Under the pieces are notes generated by a model. The model did not search any database and had not been told where the DNA came from. It saw nothing but the letters and a program-made list of their open reading frames with translations. The translations under genes and the position numbers were made by a program. From JAKACA01 sp963735115 (lineage in GTDB: Bacteria > Actinomycetota > Acidimicrobiia > Acidimicrobiales > Bog-793), in the NCBI GenBank assembly GCA_963735115.1, contig CAVTJR010000002.1, forward strand, positions 895,465 to 959,464: a stretch of 64,000 bases of DNA. Reading direction: 5' to 3'. This document shows, piece by piece, positions 1 to 8,112 of this stretch (the first letter of the stretch is position 1; each line of letters opens with the position of its first letter).

Positions 1-883
1 CTGGCGCGGGCGCCGACCCGATACGAGGCTCCGAGGCAGGCGCCGGCTCCTCGGCGGCGCCACCGGCCGGCTTACTCTCATAGTCGCGCAACGGATCGAC
101 GGGCGGTTTCCACGCAGACTTCGGTTCGTCAACGGCGCCGGCCGGCAGCGAGGCCACGGACTCCCTCGGTGGATCCGCCGCCGGCGTCGGTTCGCCAGCG
201 GCGGGTACCGGTGCGGGCGGCTGGCTCGCGGGCTGGCGCAATGGACCAACCGGTAGCTCCGACACGGGTTTCGGATCGTCGAGAGTGGGCGTCAGCGACG
301 GCACGCTCGCAGACTCGCCCACGGTGTCAGGCGGCGGCTCGCCGGGTGGCTCCCGCATCGGCTGCGGTTCGTCGAGGGCGGGAACCGGTGGCGGGGCCAC
401 CGATTCGGGCGGGGACTCACGCGCCGGCTCGCTCGGGGACTCGGCCGGTGGTTCCCAGGCCGGCGCCGGCTCACCAAAAGCCGGAACGGGCGGCGGGGCG
501 CTGGCGGCTTGGACGTAGACCCCGAACTCCTCCTGGAGGATCGTGTCGATGAGCACGGATGGATCCGGCGTGATCGAGCCCGCTGTGCGACCCGTCGGCT
601 CTGAACCCTGAGGAGGCACCACAACGCCAAGGCTTGGACGGTCCGGGGCCGGTGTGGCGTCGGCGGTCTCCGAGGCGCGCTTGCCAGGAGTGTCATCGGC
701 AGGAGGAGGAGTCTCCTCGACGCCGATCACTTCGGCCATCAGGGCCTCGAGCCATGCAGGGGTCACCTCGGCCGTGTCCGCCTTGCCACCTTCGACGACC
801 GCATCATCTGCAGCGCCCCTGTCGGCTCCGGTGGTGTGCGCCGACGGCGCAGGATTGCCGTGTGGCTCGTCCCCTGGGCGCAT
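1..883 (-). CDS. Pro/Glu-rich disordered protein, partial (3' end beyond window)
   Basis: An open minus-strand frame starts at an ATG (881-883) preceded by AGGGAG eight bases upstream and runs off the left edge without a stop, giving at least 294 residues. The first 120 residues contain two short hydrophobic helices (around TPAWLEALMAEVIG and DPSVLIDTILQEEFGVYV). The rest is low-complexity Pro/Glu/Ala/Ser sequence with degenerate PxxEPP-type repeats, so it is probably disordered. No family is recognised. It is divergent from the sugar-phosphotransferase gene with a 177-bp gap, so the two may share a promoter region. The composition would suit a linker-rich cytoplasmic or scaffold protein, but no function can be assigned from what is visible. 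Confidence 0.6.
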   Translation of the reverse strand, partial: MRPGDEPHGNPAPSAHTTGADRGAADDAVVEGGKADTAEVTPAWLEALMAEVIGVEETPPPADDTPGKRASETADATPAPDRPSLGVVVPPQGSEPTGRTAGSITPDPSVLIDTILQEEFGVYVQAASAPPPVPAFGEPAPAWEPPAESPSEPARESPPESVAPPPVPALDEPQPMREPPGEPPPDTVGESASVPSLTPTLDDPKPVSELPVGPLRQPASQPPAPVPAAGEPTPAADPPRESVASLPAGAVDEPKSAWKPPVDPLRDYESKPAGGAAEEPAPASEPRIGSAPAP

Positions 884-1060
884 TGGTGCAGCTCCCTATC
901 CCGGTCCTGAGGCGGTGCCCACGCGAGTATCGGGCTGCCTGTTAATCGTCGAAGCCTACCCGCGTCCGATTGGAGTCTCGGGAACCTGCCTCGTCGCCGG
1001 TGTATCGACGGTGGCTGCCCTCCCCGGCTATGACGCCCGGACCGTGTTGAATGTTGGTCG

Positions 1061-2380
1061 ATGGTTCGATTGCTAAGGCTGCTCGTTCCTGCGCTCACAG
1101 CGATAATCGTGTTGTTGATCGGCGCCATCCACGCGCAGATCCACCATTACCAGCTGGCACGCCACGGCTCGACGCTCGCATGGCTCATTGCTCTCATCGC
1201 TCTCCTTTGGGCGACGTCGTATGCCGGCGGCGTAAACGAGACCGGGGTCCCTTTCGGGTCCCGCTTTGTCCGGTCTGCCGGCGCCGTCGGGGCTGCCGTC
1301 GTGATCGTCGCACTGCTGCAGCTCGTGCTGCGCACGCCCCTGCTGCCGTTGTTCGACCTCGGCCTCAGTGTCGTCGTACTCGTCCCAACCCTTGCTGCCC
1401 TCTCTTCAATCGCCCAGCGATCGCTGACACTGGAGGGCGAGCAGGAACGCGTGATCGCGCTCGTGGACGACGAGGAACGCGAGCGATTGACGCGCGACAT
1501 CGGCGTCCGCCCCGAGCATCACTCGCTCCTCGTGCTCGCCGTGGCGCCATCCGAGATCACGCCGACGCCCGAGCAGCCGAAACCATTAGAGGATCTCGTC
1601 AGTCAACGCAGGATCACGCTCGTCGTGCTGAGCCGGGAGGCGCAGTCTCTCGATGACGTCGTCGCCCAGGCCGCCACCGCCCATTCCCGTGGCGTACGAA
1701 TCCGGACGTTGTCGCTCTTCTACGACGAGTGGCTCGGCAAGCTCCCGCTCTCCGAGCTGGAGCGCATCGCACTGCTCTTCGACATCAATGAGATCCACCG
1801 GCCCGTGTACGCCCGCATGAAGAGGTTCCTCGACGTCCTGCTTGCCATCGTCGGCCTTCCGGTCCTCATCGTCGCCATACCGTTCGTTGCCTTGGTGGAC
1901 CTGATGGGGAACCGAGGACCGCTGTTCTTTCACCAGCAACGCGTCGGCAAGGGCGGGGCCGTCTTCACGATCCACAAATTCCGCACGATGCGACCGAGCG
2001 ATGCGTCGACGGACTGGACATCGCCGGGCGACACGCGCCTGGGCGCAGTGGGCCGGATGCTGCGCAAACTGCACATCGACGAGCTCCCCCAAGTCTGGAA
2101 CGTCCTCCGGCGGGATCTCTCCATCGTCGGTCCGCGTCCCGAACAGCCGCGCTACGTCAGCCAGCTGAGCGAGGTGATCCCCTTCTACGAGACGCGGCAC
2201 CTCGTCCGACCGGGCATCACCGGCTGGGCACAGGTGAAGTACGACTACGGAGCCAGCGAGCTGGACGCCCTCGAGAAGCTTCAGTACGAGTTCTATTACC
2301 TCCGCCATCAGAGCCTGGGTCTCGACGTCCGGATCATCGGGCGCACGCTCCGCTCGGTCGTCGGTCTAAAGGGCAGGTAG
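1061..2380 (+). CDS. Polyisoprenyl-phosphate sugar-1-phosphate transferase (bacterial sugar transferase family)
   Basis: This protein of 439 residues probably transfers a sugar-1-phosphate to undecaprenyl phosphate, the first membrane step of exopolysaccharide or glycan synthesis. The N-terminal 120 residues hold about four hydrophobic segments, followed by a soluble stretch. The catalytic domain runs from about residue 250 to the end: a hydrophobic re-entrant helix (256-280), RVGKGG and HKFRTM (294-310), HIDELPQ (338-344, the acidic pair), GPRPEQPRY (357-365) and RPGITGWAQ (383-391). These are the family's hallmark motifs. The long N-terminal part resembles two-domain PHPT-type enzymes, but it is shorter than in WbaP. 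The sugar substrate cannot be told from sequence. The start is the GTG/ATG region at 1061. Confidence 0.88.
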   Translation: MVRLLRLLVPALTAIIVLLIGAIHAQIHHYQLARHGSTLAWLIALIALLWATSYAGGVNETGVPFGSRFVRSAGAVGAAVVIVALLQLVLRTPLLPLFDLGLSVVVLVPTLAALSSIAQRSLTLEGEQERVIALVDDEERERLTRDIGVRPEHHSLLVLAVAPSEITPTPEQPKPLEDLVSQRRITLVVLSREAQSLDDVVAQAATAHSRGVRIRTLSLFYDEWLGKLPLSELERIALLFDINEIHRPVYARMKRFLDVLLAIVGLPVLIVAIPFVALVDLMGNRGPLFFHQQRVGKGGAVFTIHKFRTMRPSDASTDWTSPGDTRLGAVGRMLRKLHIDELPQVWNVLRRDLSIVGPRPEQPRYVSQLSEVIPFYETRHLVRPGITGWAQVKYDYGASELDALEKLQYEFYYLRHQSLGLDVRIIGRTLRSVVGLKGR

Positions 2381-2523
2381 TCCGGTGCCCGCGTCAGCCG
2401 GACGGCGGCCGCAAGCGTTCGAATGCCGCCAAATTCGGGCTCCCCGGGGGTAACGTCGGTCATGTCGACCGGCCACCTACACAGCACGAGGGCGGGAAAG
2501 ATGCCGCTCGGGCGGTTTCCCGG

Positions 2524-3564
2524 GTGATGGCCCGGCAGGAGAGCGCGTCTCCCGGTGGTGTCGCACCTGCCCAAGGAACATCGGCTAGCGCCGTTGAGGA
2601 CGCCGCCATCGATGGGCTGGGGGGCGCCTGGGTGCGCCGCTGCGAAGCGACAGGGTGCGCCATCGGCGCCGCCGACGACACGGAGCGGCGCGACCTACTC
2701 GTCTGCCTGGAGAGTGCGGCCACTGCTGATGCCGTCGCCCGCGTCAGAGGGGCGTTCTCCTCTCGATCGCGCTCGGTCCCGGCGCCTCCGCCACGACCGG
2801 CCTCCACCATCGCCCAGCGTCGGAAAGCACTCGAGGCCGCTGCCGTCCGCTGGGGTGCGTGCGTGGCGTCGCCGGCAATCGTGGTCGAGCAACTCCTGTT
2901 GCTGCGCCACCTCGTCACCGTCGCAGCCGACGGTGAGCGCCTGGGTCGCCTCGTCGATCGGGTCATGCTCGTCGCCACGAAAGCGGCGACCGACGAGCTC
3001 CAGACGGCGGCCTTCACGGACGCACTCACGGGTTGCGCGAACCGGCGTGCCTTCGAGCGGGACCTCGAGCGCGAGCTCGCACGCTGCGCCCGCGCCGAGC
3101 TCGACCTCTGCCTGGTCGCCCTTGACCTCGACGGTCTGAAGCACATCAACGACTCCGAGGGCCACGCGGCCGGCGACCGAGCCCTCCTGCAGCTCGTGGA
3201 GTCGCTCCGCCGAGCTCTGCGCTCTCTGGACGGCGTCTACCGGCTGGGCGGTGACGAGTTCGTCGTCGTGCTGCCTGACACCTCGCTTGACGGCGCCCGA
3301 GTCGTCATGGGCCGCGTCGAGCGGCTCGGATCGCCGGCGTTCACCTGGGGGATCGCCAGCGTGATGTCGACAGGGATCGCCGACACCGCCTTGCTCGTAT
3401 CGGCGGCCGACGACGACCTCTACGATCGGCGGCGGGTCAACCGGGGTCCCCGCGGCCGCGGTCGTGCCGGCGCTCCCGAGACCCGATATGCGCCGGACCT
3501 CCCGGAGGTGCCGGTCGGCGAGCGCCGTCCCATTTCCGACATCGGCCGGACTTCTACGGCCTGA
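2524..3564 (+). CDS. GGDEF-domain diguanylate cyclase
   Basis: The protein has 346 residues starting at GTG 2524 (an in-frame ATG follows directly). The first 160 residues have no recognised domain but contain helices that could dimerise or sense. The GGDEF domain begins near residue 163 (TDALTGCANRRAFERD). It has an intact active site, LGGDEF at 241-246, and a canonical product-inhibition I-site RSLD at 233-236, exactly five residues upstream. Active synthesis of cyclic di-GMP with feedback inhibition is therefore expected. The C-terminal 50 residues are Arg/Pro-rich and probably disordered. The gene converges with the minus-strand hypothetical gene, overlapping it by 11 bp. It is one of four c-di-GMP turnover genes in the window. 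Confidence 0.85.
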   Translation: MMARQESASPGGVAPAQGTSASAVEDAAIDGLGGAWVRRCEATGCAIGAADDTERRDLLVCLESAATADAVARVRGAFSSRSRSVPAPPPRPASTIAQRRKALEAAAVRWGACVASPAIVVEQLLLLRHLVTVAADGERLGRLVDRVMLVATKAATDELQTAAFTDALTGCANRRAFERDLERELARCARAELDLCLVALDLDGLKHINDSEGHAAGDRALLQLVESLRRALRSLDGVYRLGGDEFVVVLPDTSLDGARVVMGRVERLGSPAFTWGIASVMSTGIADTALLVSAADDDLYDRRRVNRGPRGRGRAGAPETRYAPDLPEVPVGERRPISDIGRTSTA

Positions 3565-4075
3565 CGTCGGCTGCGCCCGCAGGGCGTCCCTCGATGGCTT
3601 CGAGCCTGCCGGCCCCGACGACAGCCTCGAGCAGACGACCCTGTATCCCTTCGAGGGCGAAGGCGTCGACGATCCCTCCGTGGTCTTGCACGAGCCCGGA
3701 GGCGTCGAGGAGGTGGGCGGCGACATCGAGGAGTCGCTCGGCGGCCACTTCGACAAGGACGTCCGGATCAAAAGCGGCGCCGGCGGCTGCTCGTTCCGGG
3801 GTTCTCCCCGTCGTCATGCCGCAAGGAGCGCCCGCCGCAGACGGCAGGCCGAGCGCTTCGAGCAACCCGCGGCGGGCCTGCAGCACGAGATCGGACGCCC
3901 GTCGTGGCCACACCTCGCCACAACGCACCACGAGCTGCTCGAGGGCCCGAGTCATCGTGAGGAGGTCCTCGCGCTCGAAGCGCCCTGCGGACTCGAAGTG
4001 AACAAGGGACACGCCTCCACTCTTCAGCGGGCGGCTACCGCCCCACCTACCGGCCGTCGTCCACCGGTCGCCCAC
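3554..4075 (-). CDS. Hypothetical protein downstream of the SCO1664-family gene
   Basis: A 173-residue frame starts at GTG 4075, 67 bp after the SCO1664-family gene and on the same strand, so it may be the last gene of that operon. The sequence has the hydrophobic periodicity of an alpha-helical globular protein (for example EDLLTMTRALEQLVVRC and AERLLDVAAHLLDASGL). The opposite-strand reading is acidic and featureless, which favours this strand. I do not recognise a family. An AAGGAG element lies about 14 bases before the GTG, which is further than ideal, so the true start may lie elsewhere. In mycobacteria this position downstream of the trio is held by mshC; nothing here resembles that ligase. 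Confidence 0.5.
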   Translation of the reverse strand: MGDRWTTAGRWGGSRPLKSGGVSLVHFESAGRFEREDLLTMTRALEQLVVRCGEVWPRRASDLVLQARRGLLEALGLPSAAGAPCGMTTGRTPERAAAGAAFDPDVLVEVAAERLLDVAAHLLDASGLVQDHGGIVDAFALEGIQGRLLEAVVGAGRLEAIEGRPAGAADVRP

Positions 4076-4142
4076 GGCGACAGAGACGTCTCCTTCCCCG
4101 GGGCGGCGAGGGGCATGCCGCGTGCTGCGTATGCCGGCTCTC

Positions 4143-4943
4143 TCAGACGAGCGGCCACGGGTATGCGCGATGGTCGGCGCCAGGGGCGGGGAACCTCGGG
4201 CGACGCACGAGCGCGCGAGCTCGCCGCCGGAGCGCCTCCACCTCCGCTTCGTTGATGAGGGAGCACACCGTCGCGGGCACCCCGTCAGAAAGCTGGACGG
4301 CGGCTTCGATCACGCGATCGGGAACGGCCTCGCCGGCGAAATCCCACATGACGGTGCGGAGCTTCGGCTCGGCGTGGAAGCAGAGGCCGTTGTCGATCCC
4401 CCAGATCGCCCCGTCGAAGTCCACGAGGACGTGACCGCCCTTGCGGTCGGCGTTGTTCAAGAGGAGATCGAGACCTGCGAGCTCGCGCAACCGAAGATCG
4501 TGGGTGGGCTCGGAGGCGAGGCTGAAATAGTGCTGCTCGAAATCGGCGTCCACGAAACGCTGCAAGGAGCCCGCCTCGAGGGGCGCATCCGAGCGCAACA
4601 CCGTCTCGGGCACGAGGTCGAGGCCGACAGCGGCCGAGAGCTCGTAGGCCGCCACCTCGCGGCGGAAGAGCTCGCCACCGAAGTCCCAGAGGTAGCGCTC
4701 CCCCCGGCCGGGCTTGTAGACGGCCCGCACTCGGAGCTCCCTGTGGCTGACCGCCACGAGGAAGGAGTAATTGGAGCTCCACGGCAAGCGACCCTCGATC
4801 TCCACCTCGCCCGCCCTCAGGACCTCGAGCCACTCGGCTGGGCTCGTGGGCACGGCGGTGGCGTCGGGATCCGTCGCGCTGGCGGCATCTGCGCCGGTCG
4901 TGCTCGTATGCGCATCCCCACTCGGAGCGACGCCCGTGCTCAC
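4143..4943 (-). CDS. SCO1664 family protein (PI3/4-kinase-like fold)
   Basis: This protein belongs to the actinobacterial SCO1664 family, distantly related to phosphatidylinositol 3/4-kinase-like folds. Its substrate is unknown. Recognisable segments include SNYSFLVAV and AVYKPGRGERYLWDF near the N-terminal third (the nucleotide-binding lysine region), and LDLLLNNADRKGGHVL and WGIDNGLCFH further on, which match the catalytic-loop and metal-binding-loop patterns of the family. I place the start at GTG 4943 because it overlaps the DUF3090 stop as GTGA, giving 266 residues. An upstream ATG at 4979 would add 12 residues. It is the third gene of the conserved phosphatase-DUF3090-SCO1664 set. Confidence 0.85.
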   Translation of the reverse strand: MSTGVAPSGDAHTSTTGADAASATDPDATAVPTSPAEWLEVLRAGEVEIEGRLPWSSNYSFLVAVSHRELRVRAVYKPGRGERYLWDFGGELFRREVAAYELSAAVGLDLVPETVLRSDAPLEAGSLQRFVDADFEQHYFSLASEPTHDLRLRELAGLDLLLNNADRKGGHVLVDFDGAIWGIDNGLCFHAEPKLRTVMWDFAGEAVPDRVIEAAVQLSDGVPATVCSLINEAEVEALRRRARALVRRPRFPAPGADHRAYPWPLV

Positions 4944-5470
4944 GTGAGTGGCGGGGCGTTCCCGTTCATCCTCGGGCACACGTGTCCTCTCGGGTCGAGC
5001 GGGTACCCGCAGCGCGGGCAGATCGGTCGGCCGGCCTCGACGAGCTCAATTCCGCGGATGGCAAGGGCCATCGCCTGCTCGCGGGTCATCGCCAGCCGGA
5101 CGACGGAACCTTCGGCCTCGTCATCGTCCGGGTCGTCCGGATCCTCCCCCCGGTCGATCTCGTCACACAGGAGGACGACACGATCGGCATCGCCGTCGTA
5201 TCCCACTCGCAGCGTCCTCACGACGAAGTCAGGCGTGTAGGGCTGCTCGAGCTCGAGTGATGACCGGTCTGGCAGCTCCTCCAGCCGCTCGTAGCCCCGC
5301 AGGAGGCGGCCGAGCACGCGGCAGAGCGTCGAGATCTGGCTCTTCTCCACCTTCATCGTGACCAGCTGCAAGCCTTGCCGAACCTGCAGGAGGAACACGC
5401 GCTCTCCCACCTCTCCGATGGTCCCCACCGTCACGCTGTCCGGCTCGTTGAGCTCATAGCTCTCCGTCAC
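4940..5470 (-). CDS. DUF3090 family protein
   Basis: This is an actinobacterial DUF3090 protein of 176 residues with unknown biochemical function. The start is GTG 5470, supported by a strong AAGGAGG eight bases upstream; the frame extends further 5' but that part is Arg-rich and unlike the family. Typical segments are the N-terminal YELNEPDSVTVGTIGEVGERVFLLQ and LVTMKVEKSQ regions. The C-terminus has a CPRCGYPLD...CPR arrangement resembling a small zinc ribbon. It lies 4 bp after the phosphatase stop and overlaps the SCO1664-family start by 4 bp, which indicates co-translation. This trio accompanies mycothiol ligase mshC in many actinobacteria, but no mshC is visible here. Confidence 0.88.
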   Translation of the reverse strand: MTESYELNEPDSVTVGTIGEVGERVFLLQVRQGLQLVTMKVEKSQISTLCRVLGRLLRGYERLEELPDRSSLELEQPYTPDFVVRTLRVGYDGDADRVVLLCDEIDRGEDPDDPDDDEAEGSVVRLAMTREQAMALAIRGIELVEAGRPICPRCGYPLDPRGHVCPRMNGNAPPLT

Positions 5471-5474
5471 CCGC

Positions 5475-6245
5475 TCATCCTCCTTCTGACGGGGTGCTCC
5501 GCCGCGCCCGTCGCCCCTGGCGGCGGGATGCCGCCTTCTCCGGAGCCAAGTCCTTGCCCTCGCCTTCGCCTGCAGCACCCTCTGCCGCCGGCGACGGAGC
5601 CCGCGTCGGAAGCAGCCGGCCCATGGGGGCGTACGAGTTCACGGCCAGCACCATGGGCCCGGCGGAACCGTAGGCGACGACGCTCGTCGAGCACGTGCCC
5701 ACCATGATGCGCTGGAAGAGATCGAGCGGAACGCCGAGCGCACTGGCGAGTACCGCCTTGATGCAGTCCGCATGGCTCACGGCCACGATGACCTCGCCCG
5801 GGTGCTTCGAACGGTAACGGTCGGCCGTTTCCACCAAACGAGACTGCAGCTCCACGAACGACTCGCCACCTGGGAAGCGGAAACCCGACGGGTACCGCTG
5901 CACAGCGCGCCACTCCGGCAGCTTCGACAACTTCGACAGCTCGGCTCCGGTCCACTCCCCGAAGTCGCACTCGACGAGCCCCCGATCGGCCCGCGCGGGC
6001 CGACTGGTCGCCTTCGTTATGGGAGACGCCGTCTCTCTCGCCCGCTCGAGCGGGGACGTGTAGACGGCTGCCACCGGCACGCCGGCGAACCGGCCGGCCG
6101 TATCGGCCGCCTCCACCTTGCCCGCCTCGGAAAGGTGCAGGCCGCGGGCGCGTCCCGGCAGGACCTTCCCCGTCGTCGGCGTGGAGCCATGGCGCACGTA
6201 GCAGATCGTCGTGATCGGATCGGCCTGGCGGCGGGCCCGGGGCAT
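5475..6245 (-). CDS. Histidine phosphatase / putative phosphomutase, MSMEG_4193-like
   Basis: A 256-residue member of the histidine phosphatase superfamily. The phospho-accepting motif CYVRHGST is at residues 15-22, the second catalytic histidine is in VSHADC near 167, and TSPLERARET near 63 supplies the second arginine of the family. The protein heads the operon with DUF3090 and SCO1664 genes, which places it in the MSMEG_4193 group; its substrate is unknown. The frame stays open for hundreds of bases upstream, but ATG 6245 is the sensible start because the extension would run across the divergent glycosylase gene. The C-terminal 45 residues are a basic, Gly/Ala-rich tail of uncertain function. 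Confidence 0.85.
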   Translation of the reverse strand: MPRARRQADPITTICYVRHGSTPTTGKVLPGRARGLHLSEAGKVEAADTAGRFAGVPVAAVYTSPLERARETASPITKATSRPARADRGLVECDFGEWTGAELSKLSKLPEWRAVQRYPSGFRFPGGESFVELQSRLVETADRYRSKHPGEVIVAVSHADCIKAVLASALGVPLDLFQRIMVGTCSTSVVAYGSAGPMVLAVNSYAPMGRLLPTRAPSPAAEGAAGEGEGKDLAPEKAASRRQGRRARRSTPSEGG

Positions 6246-6269
6246 CTGAGTACCGTACCGTTCAGGCCT

Positions 6270-6989
6270 ATGGCCGATGCAGGCGACGCCGAAACGGTCA
6301 CCGCCCTGGCGGCGCTGCGGGCGGAGATCACGGCCTGCGCGGCCTGCCCCCGCCTCGTTGCCTGGCGCCAGCGGGCGGCTGCCAGCCCACCGCGGGCGTT
6401 CGCGGGTGAGGAGTACTGGTCCAAGGCGCTGCCGGGTTTCGGGGCGGTGGATGCCCGCCTCGTCGTGGTCGGGCTGGCGCCGGCCGCGCACGGTGGCAAC
6501 CGCACAGGGCGGATGTTCACGGGCGACCGCTCGGGCGACTTCCTCTTCGCGGCGCTGTGGCGCGCCGGCTTCGCCAACCAAGCCACCTCTCGCCGTAGCG
6601 ACGACGGCCTCGAGCTCCGCGACGCCTACGTGACAGCGGCGGTCCGCTGCGCCCCGCCGGACAACAAACCGGCGCCGGAGGAGCGGGACCGCTGCCGCCC
6701 CTACCTCGCCCGGGAGCTTTCCCTCCTCGGCGCCGCCACCGTGTACCTCGCCCTCGGTGCCTTCGCCTACGACGCCATCTCGAGGACGCCGCCGGTGGCG
6801 GGCGAGCTGCCCTTGCCGAGGCGGCGTTTCTCTCACGGCTGCGAGATCGAGATGTCGGGACAGGGCCGCCCGAGGTGGCTCCTCAGCAGCTACCACCCGA
6901 GCCAGCGCAACGTCTTCACCGGTCTGCTGACGCCTGCGATGTTCGACGGCGTCCTCGAGCGGGCGCGCCAGCTGCTCAGCTCGAGCTGA
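6270..6989 (+). CDS. Type-5 uracil-DNA glycosylase (UdgB-like)
   Basis: This enzyme of 239 residues should remove uracil, and probably other deaminated bases, from DNA. It has the family-5 signature: GLAPAAHGGNRTGR (motif 1, residues 68-81), which lacks the acidic catalytic residue of classical UDG, and SSYHPSQRN (206-214, motif 3). Four cysteines placed as C23, C26, C127 and C142 (CAACPRL, VRCAPP, DRCRPY) match the 4Fe-4S cluster ligands of type 4/5 enzymes. The ATG at 6270 is 24 bp from the divergent phosphatase start. Its 3' end overlaps the convergent FrhB-like gene by 14 bp. The length is normal for the family. Confidence 0.9.
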   Translation: MADAGDAETVTALAALRAEITACAACPRLVAWRQRAAASPPRAFAGEEYWSKALPGFGAVDARLVVVGLAPAAHGGNRTGRMFTGDRSGDFLFAALWRAGFANQATSRRSDDGLELRDAYVTAAVRCAPPDNKPAPEERDRCRPYLARELSLLGAATVYLALGAFAYDAISRTPPVAGELPLPRRRFSHGCEIEMSGQGRPRWLLSSYHPSQRNVFTGLLTPAMFDGVLERARQLLSSS

Positions 6990-8103
6990 CGAGCAGGCGG
7001 CGAGGCGCCGGGACCGCCGTCTCCGGCCAGCGCCGGCGGCTGACGCGGGCGAGCTTTCGCAGCAGCTCGATGGCGGCGGGGTCGTCCGCCCCCGGGCGCA
7101 CCTCGATGACACCGGCCGCCACCATCGAGTCCATGAGCTCGCGACCTTTGTCCGTGCGCACGACGGTGATCGTCCAGTCGGCGAAGGCCCCGATGCCGCC
7201 CGTCGAGATGTCGGCGTGCTCGGCGGCGAAGTCCGGGCACTCCTTGCAGCCCTCCCGCGTCCAGGCGTGGGCTTCCTTGAGGGGGACCTCGTGGTAACTG
7301 CCGTCGCGCATCCAGATCTGGAAGACGCCCTTGATGTTCATCTTGACCATGTCCTCCCTCGCAAGGCCGTAACGCGCTTCGAACAGCTCCGCGAAGATGG
7401 CGTCTTCGAACGTCTTCGAGCACAGCAGCCCGATCGTGAGCACGAACCGCCTCGCCACTTTGCCCGCTCGCCTCGCCGCCATGACGGGCGGGGCGGAGGC
7501 TTGGCAGCTCATCCCGACGAGGGCGATGCGCTCTGCTCCGCCGGCGATCGCCTCGGCGTAGGCGAGGGTGTTGGCCGAGTACGTGTAGCGGGAACCGGAG
7601 GCCGCCATCACCTGCTGGCGGGTCGTGGCGACACCGGGAACGGCTTTCCAGCTCCTGCCGTCACCTTCCAGATAGGAGACGAGGGCCGCGTCGATGACGT
7701 CGTTCTCGAGGGCGTAGATGAGGATCGCCGACACGAGCCCACCGTCCTGGCCGGCGGCGTTCACCTCTGGGTCGGTCGCCCGGGCGAGGACGACGTCCTG
7801 GGAGACGCCGAAGACCTCCTCCGGGGTCCGTTCACGACCGAAGAGGAACGTGTCCACCTCGGTCTCCCACTCGCGAAAGCGCGGGCAGGCTCGCGTGCAC
7901 AGCGTGCAGCCCTTCTCGCCGCGGGTGCAGTCGGCCGTGCCGCCCTCCTCCGGGACGTGGAACGGGCGGTAGCGGCTCTCCGAGTCGTCGTAACGGAGCA
8001 GGTCGTACGGGCAGGCGACGATGCAGGCGGCGCAGCCGGTGCACAGCCCAGATGTGACCACCTCGCGGAACAGATCCACCCAGTGGGGCTTGTCTCCCGG
8101 CAT
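6976..8103 (-). CDS. Coenzyme F420 hydrogenase/dehydrogenase beta-subunit (FrhB/FdhB-like) iron-sulfur protein
   Basis: A 375-residue redox protein. The N-terminus carries one ferredoxin-type 4Fe-4S motif, CTGCAACIVACP (residues 21-32), and a second cluster-like set in CTLCTRACPRF (65-75). The FrhB N- and C-terminal domains follow, with the typical AAGQDGGLVSAILIYAL segment near 115 and GMSCQA near 197. FrhB homologues bind FAD and pass electrons between coenzyme F420 and a partner; the partner here is unknown. ATG 8103 is preceded by AAGGAG. The gene lies only 9 bp downstream of the sortase gene on the same strand, so the two are probably cotranscribed, an unexpected pairing. The 3' end overlaps the convergent glycosylase gene. 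Confidence 0.87.
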   Translation of the reverse strand: MPGDKPHWVDLFREVVTSGLCTGCAACIVACPYDLLRYDDSESRYRPFHVPEEGGTADCTRGEKGCTLCTRACPRFREWETEVDTFLFGRERTPEEVFGVSQDVVLARATDPEVNAAGQDGGLVSAILIYALENDVIDAALVSYLEGDGRSWKAVPGVATTRQQVMAASGSRYTYSANTLAYAEAIAGGAERIALVGMSCQASAPPVMAARRAGKVARRFVLTIGLLCSKTFEDAIFAELFEARYGLAREDMVKMNIKGVFQIWMRDGSYHEVPLKEAHAWTREGCKECPDFAAEHADISTGGIGAFADWTITVVRTDKGRELMDSMVAAGVIEVRPGADDPAAIELLRKLARVSRRRWPETAVPAPRRLLVSSS

Positions 8104-8112
8104 CGGCTCTCC

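Noticed and set aside
2695..3771. Minus-strand frame of 358 codons opposite the GGDEF gene
   Set aside because: The GGDEF protein on the plus strand has complete family motifs; this frame is only its antisense reading.
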